Origin: Raphanus sativus
Lineage: Eukaryota > Streptophyta > Magnoliopsida > Brassicales > Brassicaceae
NCBI RefSeq assembly: GCF_000801105.2
Contig: NC_079511.1
Span: 19,615,792-19,679,791, forward strand
Reading direction: 5' to 3'
Length of the DNA stretch: 64,000 nucleotides
Positions within the stretch are counted from its first letter, which is position 1, and each line of letters begins with the position of its first letter. The notes under the pieces were generated by a model. It ran no database searches. It was not told the origin of the DNA and was given only the letters and a program-made list of their open reading frames with translations. The position numbers were made by a program, and so were the translations under genes. This document shows, piece by piece, positions 55,515 through 64,000 of this stretch.

Positions 55515-56731
55515 GAACTAAAATGCTAGATGGAGCGGATGGAACAAGAGCTAGATGGGCGAATGATGATATGAAACTAAAAACAAAGAGATAGAGAGAT
55601 GGCGGATGGGATCTTGTTCCTAGACGTGTGTCTCTCGACAGATAAGTGGATGGATGGTGAATGAAGATGGAGTTGGCTTGCTGGATGTGTATATCTCTCA
55701 AGCAAATCGTTGGAATGAATGGAATGAAGAATGACCACAAATTTGATGGTTTGAAACTTGATAAGATTCAAAATTGCTTCCTGGCTATTTCTCACAAACT
55801 AGAAACACTTAGAGTTTTTTTTGCTGGGGGCAAACTGACTCATATATTGGACAAGTGAAAAAAATACACGGCTGTTTATAGTAGAGATTAAATACCCAGC
55901 AGCTTTACCTTTTTAGGAAACTTGAAGCAAAGCAACGTGGATTTTCTTGGACTCTAAGACAAATGCCTAAACAAAATAGGCCGAACTCTTCTTGGACTCT
56001 AAAGCAAATACTAACAATGCGTTGAATTGTTGGACTTAAAATCGAAAATATAAGACAATAATTTGCCTACTAGTTTATTAAAATAAAATAAAAACCACAC
56101 AAACCAAAAACAATAAACCGATTAGAAATCATAACTGAAATCTTACATGCTTACCTTATTTGGACCAGGCGGATTATTCATTAGAACCGGATGGGATTGG
56201 AATTGAAATTGGACCAGAATCGCTTGTGGAAAGAATAATACCGGTCCGGTTCTGGGCGAGTGATCTGAAATGGATAGGACCGGCTTGATCTTGGACATCT
56301 ATTGGACCGACTTGATCTTGAATCTTTAGTTGGACCATCTCTTCACCCAGCAGTTGGTTCTGGTCAGTTTCTCCATCTTGATATATGATTTCTTAGACAG
56401 CTTTGGAGAATCCTTCTCTTATGACCTTGGCTACGTTCCGGGTGGTCGGTCCACGCCTAACTATGGGAACCTCTATTTGGATGGCCGCATAAGCATTGGA
56501 GATAAGAGTCAGAACTCCTTAGTGATTTCGAACTCCAATATTTCTTACTTTATCCTTCAATCCATTTTATTCAAACTTTGATTATGTTTTTTAATATTTT
56601 TGAGCAAGCTTCCATTAAGATTAAGGATTTTCAAACAGATGATTTGCTAGAATGATTTGTTAGGGCTTACCTTTTTTTCTTCATCTTCGTTGTTCTTAAT
56701 GCTAGATTTGGATTGATAATATGAAATCTAA
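55515..56731. other. Intergenic DNA or decayed LTR, not assigned
   Basis: No gene. The stretch 56150-56350 is rich in TTGGACC and ACCGG words (TTGGACCGACTTGATCTTG-type repeats), similar in flavour to LTR U3 repeats. It could be the body of the possible minus-strand LTR starting near 55096, but no right border was found. The open frame 56330-56581 has no family motif. Confidence 0.35.
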
Positions 56732-56736
56732 ATAAT

Positions 56737-56973
56737 TGTTGTAAATAAGATGTGAAGGTGTTGTTGTGTTATTTAATATCAAAGACAAGAGGCTCCTTAT
56801 ATATGGAGTTTAGACCGTCTATTACAAGTCTCATAAGCAATGTGGGACTCTCTTAAACATTAAGAGAAGTCGCCATCATTAAACTAAAATAAGACAAGGC
56901 CCAATCCACATAAGGATGGCCGGTTTAATACAAAGTCGGTTATAAGCATTCTTAAACCGGATGGTTTACAGCA
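56737..56973 (-). repeat. 3' LTR of the pol-deleted Copia (237 bp)
   Basis: From TGTTGTAAATAAG to GGTTTACAGCA. On the minus strand a TATATAAGGAG box lies near 56790-56800. Confidence 0.9.
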
Positions 56974-56983
56974 CTCCCCCCGA
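56974..56983 (-). other. Polypurine tract of the pol-deleted Copia
   Basis: The minus strand reads TCGGGGGGAG directly before the 3' LTR. A second purine run (CAGGGGGAGT) lies near 57112-57121. Confidence 0.75.
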
Positions 56984-57131
56984 ATGCCATAACCATCTAG
57001 GGCTTGTAATGCGTTTGGTATACTGCCTCGTTAAAACCTTTCCATGGTAAACCCAAAAACCCAATGTGGTAAAACGGGAAGCCATGGATAGGAAAAAGAG
57101 TACAGCCGCATTACTCCCCCTGAAGTGAACA

Positions 57132-57660
57132 TCACTGAAGGTCTCCTAGTGAACGCATACCAGTCTGCTGCATAAGCTTCCTGGGCGTGCAAGTTGGTAA
57201 TGCCTTAGTGAAGAGGTCAGCTGAGTTCTCGCTGGATCTGACTTGGAGTACCTTGACCTCTCCTTCTTTCTGTAGATCATGGGTGAAGAAAACTTGGGAG
57301 ACGTTCTTGGTCTTGTCACCCTTGATGTATCCATCTTTGAGCTGAGCTATGCAGGCCGCATTGTCTTCATAAAGAATGGTCGGCCCATCCTTACCATCTG
57401 TGATCCCACATGCTGTCCGAATATGGTGTGTCATGAGTCTTAATCAGACACACTCCCTACTTGCTTCATGGATCGCCAATATGTCTGAGTAATTGGATGA
57501 TGTGGCTGATATGATCTGCTTGGCTGATCTCCATGAAATGGTCGTGCCTCCATATGTGAAAACATAACCAGTTTGGGACTTAGCACTGTGTGGGTCGGAT
57601 TAGTAACCTGCATCAGCAAAATGCTTTCATGATATTCATGGTCCATTTGGATCATGTGGT
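57132..57660 (-). pseudogene. Copia RNase H remnant
   Basis: Frame 57132-57434 encodes the end of a Copia RNase H domain: PTILYEDNAACIAQLKDGYI, QVFFTHDLQKEGEVKVLQVR and SADLFTKALPT. To the right the same strand still reads DPHSAKSQTGYVFTYGG-like and ISWRSAKQ sequence (57470-57650) with the first Asp region, but stops and frame changes break it. Nothing further of pol is recognisable. Confidence 0.8.
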
Positions 57661-60260
57661 TTATCTCTCTTAGATAAATTCGACCATGAATGTCTTTGTA
57701 TGTCCATGATATGTCCGGATCATGACATCATCCATAATCCATCCGGATTATGTTCTTGTCCACTATATATCTTATTCATATCCTTTGACCAAAACTCTTT
57801 ATGAACTTTTAGTATATGTCCACGATCTGTTCATGAAGTGGCTATTGTGTTATAGTTTGAAGTTTAATCAAAACTAAGCCACTTTTTGGTCAATAGGACG
57901 TTCCTCTCACTTGGATGGTTTAGGTCGGATTTAAGACCTAGAGGAACTGGTCGGAACAAGCTGGACGGGATGGATTGGTCAGGACCAATGATGATTAAGG
58001 TCGAACTAGGTCGGACATGATCCTAGTCGGTATGGTTCCCTTTGGTCGTGAATCTGATGGATTCTCAGACCATTTGATCAATATATTCTTGGTATGTTGG
58101 ATCATAGATTCCAACCTTCATATACGGCTAATGATCTCTACTATAGATCATCGTAGTCTCTTCATAGCCTTTCCAAGAATCAATCATCTTAATCATCCTT
58201 TCTTTAAGTATAAACACAAGGAATATATTGACTACTATATGGACTGATCTGAAACGTTCTTATAGAACTTTCTACTAAGCATCACTTAGTCTTATCATAT
58301 CGTGTGTACATACACGCATGCAGCTGCATTTCAGTCCATGAACAACGCAGGAACGATGTTGTTCTATGAGAACTTCTTTCTCATTTCTCAAGGTATCTTA
58401 TGTTACCTTTATATCCAGTGATATATCCAATGTCTACTACATCTTCCTTAGATGTCCAAATCTTTATTAGTTTCGATATTGGGTAGTAGCATTCACCACC
58501 TAGGAATTCATTTCCTTGTTCCTTAGTCTCTGTGAGTATCCTTGTGTGATCAAGCTATTCCTTTTGAATGCTTTATGTAGGAACATGTACGACCACTTGT
58601 CTGTACTTTCATGTTCTACAGCTCACGATTTTATTTTCCTCACAAGACTCATCTGTTCACTGGTTAGATGGCGTCTATCTTATGTATTTGGCCAATACGC
58701 CCATCATATACATTCTTTACTATAACTCCACGTCCCATTCATTTCTCTATGATGAGTACTCTTACGTGGGTTAGTGATCCTCGCATATCTCTTATGCTCA
58801 AGTGCTTTCTCTTTATCACTTATGAGTGTGTGTATGTGTCGACACCTTATATAATGTTCCTTCGCGCTCTATCGCGTTTTAGACCTGATACAATCGATTG
58901 AGATTTTATTCTTATCAGGATCATTGAATACTTTGTAGTTTGCAAGGCTACATTGTATGATAACATGTACCTTAGGACCGGCCGGTCTTATCTCATTGTC
59001 TAGTATGGTTTCTCTTTCATGAACCCGGATCTATCATTATGAGCACCTTAACTTTTCTATCCGTGGTTCATTATATATGGAACATTCTGGTCTATCTTGT
59101 ATAGACTTTTACAGCAACTTGATTATGTCTCTACTAGGACATTTATATAGTGGTGCTAAGCTGGTATGACTTAGTCATTCTTTCGGGTCTGTCTGGCTAT
59201 CATTCTTTCTTTGTTTATGGACGTCCAATACATATATATCTGGTCCGAGGATCTTTGCCAAGACTTGGATGGTTAAAACCATTCCACTTTCACTTTCTAT
59301 TTACCAGCTTATAGCTTTCTCCATGATGTTGGATAGTCGGATTCATCTTGTATGTAATCCGTGTACCTTGGCCACAATATGATCACCTTTGTTTGGCTCA
59401 TGGTCTCATTGAATTCGTGGGAGAAAGATCATGTTCTCTTATCCAACATATATTCCCGATTTTCATCTCATTCTTAGATGAGGTATTCCATCCTAGATGG
59501 CACATAGGTATGTGGTGGTTTATTCATAAACTCTTAGGATGGTCTATATCTGGATTATGACCCTTTTTCATCTTTAGACGGGAATATCTATGCTCACTGT
59601 ATATGGCCTGATGTATCTTATCTTTCATACATGTATTCTTGTGGTTTACCCAAGCTTATAGACTTTTGAAGTCTCAACCTTATAGGTTATGCCTTATACG
59701 GCCAAGCTATAATGCCTTATGGCCTTCGGCCAGGCTTATCATGTTCGGGTTTTATAGTATGGTCATGGACCAGACTGAGTGTTTATTCTCCCCCTCATGA
59801 ACATGCTATAAAATACATTTGTTTGTCCTCACTTAAACGTAATGCTTGGATGGCCAGCATGGTTTTAGACCATGATACACGAATTTGTGGTCTGGTCATG
59901 ATCACGGGTTTTGTTCTCACTACCCTCATGATCAGATTATACTTTCGTGTTGCTTGAAACAATGAAGCCTACTGAGTTTCCCTTGTGTACATGTTTCACA
60001 ACGTGAGATCTTATGGGATAACTCTTTGTGCCTTAGTAATTTTAAACTTTGCATCAAGTTCGGACCAGGATGGCTAATCCAGTCATGCCATAAAGTGTAT
60101 AAATTCATTGGTGAACCTTACTGGTTACCTAGGCTTTTATGCCTTATCACACTGATCCTTAGCATAGTATTAGATCAGTAGGGAGAATGTAGTCTCGACC
60201 TCTTTTATATGTATGCCTTTGGCGATTTTCATAAGTTAAAGGGACATTTCCTTTTGCTTT
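57661..60260 (-). other. Non-coding interior replacing pol
   Basis: About 2.6 kb where RT, integrase and protease would be expected. I find no catalytic motif in any frame. Words such as GGTCGGA, TGGTCATG, ATGTCCGGATCATG and GCCTTATGGCC recur, resembling the repeats in the leader of the same element. The small open frames (58017-60157) appear to be chance. Confidence 0.5.
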
Positions 60261-60264
60261 GCCC

Positions 60265-61421
60265 ATTGGTTTATTATAGAAACCATTTTGATGTGGCTTG
60301 TAATGCCATTTCGACCTTTACTCCCTCCTCGACCATGATTGGATCTACAACCACGGTTATTGTGGTATCCTTGTCCACGGCCAGTGGGGATTTTGGGTCT
60401 CTCTCAATGGGTCTTAGGTGATAAATTTCGTGCCTCTTAAGGCCATGCCTTAGGCGTGGTGGTCTAGACATACTCTTCTCGAGTTTTCATTCTCATTTGT
60501 CAATCAAAAATATTTTTCAAGCAAATCAATCAAGATAAAAGAAAAACTTTTATTAATGCTATGAAATTTGAATTGCAAATTATATTTAAAAGAAAACACC
60601 AAATCATAAGTATGAAATCAGAATGTCAAAAGGCTTAAACAATAGCCGGCCAGTCCATAATAACATCTTGGACGTGGCTCACATTTGGTTCTCTATTCAA
60701 TGAATAAACCAATCTCATCATCTATATGAGTCCACCCGAATTTTCTTTTCTTAGCTTCTTTAGCATCACCGTATATCATCTCACATTGATACTCGACACT
60801 TATCTCCATAACATAGTCGAGTTTTTCGAGGTTGACTTTCCTTTTCTGCTTCTTTTCCTCAAGAGCTGAAAGGTATGAGATAAGGTCGTAATAGATTGTG
60901 AAACCTTTAGCCTTCTGTGATAACAACATTTCCTTTGAATGGATCGTGTCACGAGTCTTGCTTAACAAGTCATAGTTTGTTATCACTTCACCACATAGTT
61001 TAAGACTATAGGTGATTCTCATAAGATCAAAGTGATAGTCATCCACGGATTCATAATCCTGGAACCTCAGAGCCTTCCATTCTTTCATGGACTCATCTAG
61101 TAATGGCTCCAAGAACATGGTGTTCAATCTCGACCAGAGATCGTAAGGATCGTTGATGTAACTGCACTCATCATACAGATCCTTCACGAGATGCTTTCTC
61201 ATTATCAAAACAGCTCTATGCCTTTCATATGCAAGGGTATCATTGCCGTATTTGATACATTTCCCAAGTCCTTTAGACTTTAAATCGGCTGAAGTGTGCA
61301 TCGCCCAATTAAGGTAATTGTCTCCATTGAGATCAAGGGCTGGGTAATCCGAGTGATGGAGTCTCGACATCTGAATCATATCAAAATGATTTGTGTAAGC
61401 ACATACAATTTCTGATGCCAT
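60265..61421 (-). pseudogene. Copia-type gag, frameshifted C-terminus
   Basis: The frame 60693-61421 starts MASEIVCAYTNHFDMIQMSR and encodes a Copia-type gag (HSDYPALDLNGDNYLNWAMH; ERHRAVLIMRKHLVKDLYDE; YDLWSRLNTMF; MKEWKALRFQDYESVDDYHF), 242 residues. It ends early; near 60270-60420 another frame reads an RG/N-rich segment (GRGQGYHNNRGCRSNHGRGG) typical of the gag C-terminus before the zinc knuckle. No zinc knuckle was identified. Gag may still form part of a particle, but the protein is incomplete. Confidence 0.75.
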
Positions 61422-61718
61422 TGGCTATCCAAGAAATAAAAGGCACTCGGCCAGTATGTAAACAATAAGCCATACGGCTTGTGTGTGTGATCAATGCCTT
61501 TCGGCCACTCATGATCACACGGCCATCTTTGTGTGATCAATGTCTTATGGCTATTATTCAATCAGGATCACACGGCCAGCAAACAAATAAGGGGGCCACA
61601 CAGCCAATTTGCATTCTTTTAGAAATTTATTTTTCTCATAACTCATCCATCTCTTAATCAACTTGTTTGATTTATAAATCCCTTGAAAATAGTAGGATGG
61701 ACGAGTGCATGATCTAGC

Positions 61719-62165
61719 CATACCATATGGTATGCTACATCGACCCATGCGGTTTAATGGTCTAGTAGTACCATTCGGTACACTTCCTCGACCAAATAAA
61801 ATGGATCATGATTTAGCTGTACTGTGGTGCGCATCATCCATCACCGGTGATTGTGGATCACTGTGGATCATCGAGGATCACCGTGGATCACCTTGGATCA
61901 CTGATCATCGTAGATCATCGCGGATCATCGAAGATCATCATGGATCATAGATCAACGCGGATCATCGTGGATGATCACCGTGAATCACGGGTGAAAAATC
62001 TAGTTGCACCTGAGGGTGAACATCATCGACCATTGATTTTATTTTATGGTCTAATCGTACTTAAGAGTACGTATCATCGACCTTTACTTCATATGGTCTA
62101 GTCATACCTATTGGTATGCATCATTGACTTAAAAGAAAAACATGGTCTAGCCACACTATGGTGTG
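61719..62165 (-). repeat. ~48-bp tandem repeats with stem-loops in the leader
   Basis: Units recur every 47-49 bp at 61719, 61768, 61815, then 62007, 62056, 62103 and 62152; the gap of 192 bp is four unit lengths. The shared frame is ATGGTCTAG, a small inverted repeat, then CATCATCGACC. The inverted repeats differ in sequence but stay self-complementary: CATACC/GGTATG, GTACC/GGTAC, CACC/GGTG, CGTAC/GTACG, CATACC/GGTATG, CACAC/GTGTG. This lies in the untranslated leader between the 5' LTR and gag. Confidence 0.75.
61845..61990. repeat. GGATCAYCG short tandem repeat
   Basis: More than ten diverged copies of a 9-12-bp unit such as GGATCATCG, GGATCACCGT and AGATCATCG. It occupies the middle of the 48-bp repeat array, in place of about three units. 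Confidence 0.85.
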
Positions 62166-62189
62166 CATCATCGACCAAAAGATGTGGAA

Positions 62190-63007
62190 AACATTAACCT
62201 TATGTTTTGTTTGGACATATAGCGTGTCATCCTTAAAGGGGCATCACTTGTTGTCCATACAAAACGAAAGTCATGTAATCACATGCTTTATATTTTAGGG
62301 TTTAGGGTTTCTTAAAATCAGACTTAAATTTTAAGGATTAGGGTTTAAAATTCAAATCTGATTTTAGGATTAGGTTAAACATTGACCTTAAGTTTTATTT
62401 GGACATATAGCGTATCATCCTTAAAGGGGTATCACTTGTTGTCCATACAAAACTAAAGTCATGTAAAACTATTAAGGGTTTAAGGTTTTGATTTTAAAAT
62501 AAACAAGAACTAAAATCAACCAAATCAAATCACAAAATTTTTAAATCGGATTTAAGATGAAGAGAAGTTTAAAATCCGAATTGCTTGAACCACAAGTAAA
62601 GATTAGGGTTCTTGAGATTTTACCTTAATCTTTGCCGATCTTTTCTCCTTGGTTTCTCTTTTAGAAACCTTGAATAATCAACAATGAAAGTTTCAAAGTT
62701 GGATTAGTATGAGATCTAAGAACAATAGATATCGAAATTAAGAGAGATAAGGAGTTGGCGGCTATTAGGGTTTTGGATGATCTTTGACGGCGCGGCTTGC
62801 ACTGGGAGGTCACGGCGCGTCTGGAGTCGGATTGATGCGTGGTCTGCGGCGCTGGATTCGTCTCGTCAAGAGCTTCAATTTGATATATTACCCGCCGTCT
62901 GGATCCTTACGGTTAGGGAGATATGGCGGTTTGAAGTTGCGGCTGAAATTAGGGTTTTTTGTGGTCGCTGGATTTTAGTTAGGGTTTAGAGTCTCGTGCT
63001 GATAACG
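62190..63007 (-). other. 5' leader of the pol-deleted Copia
   Basis: Non-coding. It contains a direct repeat (TTGGACATATAGCGT, TCATCCTTAAAGGGG, ATCACTTGTTGTCCATAC) near 62211-62275 and 62398-62462, with AGGGTTTA-rich sequence between. Next to the LTR the minus strand reads CGTTATCAGCACGAGACTC in the primer-binding-site position. Confidence 0.6.
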
Positions 63008-63244
63008 TGTTGTAAATAAGATGTGAAGGTGTTGTTGTATTATTTAATATCAAAGACAAGAAGCTCCTTATATATGGAGTTTAGACCGTCTATTACAAGT
63101 CTCATAAGAATTGTGGGACTCTCTTAAACATTAAGAGAAGTCGCCATCATTAAACTAAAATAAGACAAGGCCCAATCCACATAAGGATGGCCGGTTTAAT
63201 ACAAAGTCGGTTATAAACATTCTTAAACCGGATGGTTTACAACA
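63008..63244 (-). repeat. 5' LTR of the pol-deleted Copia (237 bp)
   Basis: From TGTTGTAAATAAG to GGTTTACAACA, six differences from the left copy. Confidence 0.9.
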
Positions 63245-63249
63245 ATAAT

Positions 63250-64000
63250 AGGATTATTGGGAGATGCAAAAACATTATTGATTTCCTAAATTAATCATGA
63301 TGAGCTAAATAATTATTCGAAAAGAAAATTGGTTTAAAGATTTAGTGAACTTATCAAACTTTAAACTAGTGGTCTTAATTGTTTGGATTCGCAAAAAAAA
63401 ATTGGTATTCTAAGATCTGGACATAAATTTTGCTGAGTCTAGCACCTTTCTTCCATCGTTAACAATTCTCTTTTATTTATTGCTTTTATTGCTTTCAATT
63501 TATTGATCTAGCTTGAAACTAAAGTCTATTATTGATCACATACCCTTTTGATTCGATCTCTAAGTATTACAACTAATACTATGAAATTGCAGAGTTGCAC
63601 TTAGAGTAAATTTGAGCATATCAAATTTTGATGATGTTATCAGGAACTATATTCACCATTAGACTAGGTCTAAGATTTAGACTAGATTTTTCTTTTTTGT
63701 TTACTTACTAGCTTTTAAATCTTTCCAACCAGAAGATGCTTGACTTAGAATGCTCAACCCGAGAAGACAAAAGATTAGTTTTGACCGACACCATTAGAGC
63801 ATCGATCCGCACCACTCAGTCAGATCAACACCACTCAGAAACATGTGTCGAACAACACCTTCCAAGTTACGTTACGTTAAAACATGGTTAATCTGGTAGT
63901 GCTGATTGCTGATGAATATCGATTTTTAAGAGACCAAGAGGAACATGCGTGCAACAGGCCAAACAAAAAAAATTGATGTACAGGGTGCTGTAATCCATGA
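63250..64000. other. Intergenic DNA, nothing assigned
   Basis: AT-rich, no ORF with family motifs and no repeat structure recognised. Confidence 0.5.

Larger units (their letters stand above)
56732..63249 (-). mobile_element. Pol-deleted Copia-type retrotransposon
   Basis: The element spans 56737-63244 on the minus strand, with 237-bp LTRs and an exact 5-bp target-site duplication ATAAT (56732-56736 and 63245-63249). The LTRs differ at six of 237 positions (about 2.5 percent), so it is clearly older than the other two complete elements in the window. Gag is near the right end and a broken RNase H near the left; protease, integrase and RT are not recognisable in the roughly 2.6 kb between. 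The leader before gag is 1.6 kb long and full of repeats. Confidence 0.88.

Overview
This is a plant nuclear window, most likely from a Brassicaceae species. The only recognisable host gene is a four-exon aminoacylase-1/peptidase M20 gene whose protein looks very close to its Arabidopsis relatives. The rest is AT-rich and built almost entirely of transposable elements of types common in crucifers: Athila-like Ty3/gypsy elements, Ty1/copia elements, Helitrons with a GC hairpin and CTAG end, Mutator and hAT miniature elements, L1-type LINE remnants and tRNA-derived SINEs. No functional rRNA or tRNA gene, CRISPR array or bacterial-type operon was seen. All assignments come from reading motifs, repeats and target-site duplications (TSDs); no database search was run.

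Layout. 1-2960 is AT-rich with tRNA-like fragments. 2966-4761 is a solo LTR with TSD GACAG. 5242-10422 is a decayed minus-strand LINE carrying telomere-repeat-rich Mutator MITEs; part of it is duplicated, and one MITE sits in only one copy, so the other copy gives an empty site. 11473-13806 is a non-autonomous minus-strand Helitron. 14319-17383 is the 5' part of a decayed plus-strand gypsy element (putative LTR with minisatellites, split by a hAT element, then a broken gag). 18481-19410 is a broken retroelement-like gene. 20076-24859 is a young, apparently intact Copia element on the minus strand with identical 310-bp LTRs and a 1390-codon gag-pol. 25280-25945 is a hAT MITE. 28162-43274 is a composite of two different Athila-like elements, both minus strand, joined in frame from one integrase into the other's gag. 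43398-48077 is a probable plus-strand Helitron whose first 804 bp are tandemly duplicated and which carries a hAT MITE. 48166-50279 is the aminoacylase gene. 50565-54697 is a complete, very young LTR element with identical 877-bp LTRs whose only large ORF (762 codons) shows no protease, RT or integrase. 55305-55501 is a SINE with a 13-bp TSD. 56737-63244 is an older Copia-type element with most of pol missing and a leader built of ~48-bp repeats that each contain a small stem-loop.

The host gene is tightly bracketed by mobile DNA: the Helitron end lies 88 bp before its ATG and the young LTR element starts 285 bp after its stop codon. The strongest candidates for something undescribed are the 762-codon ORF that reads through the polypurine tract into the 3' LTR, the periodic stem-loop leader at 61719-62165, the Athila pol-gag chimera, and the Helitron with a duplicated 5' end.
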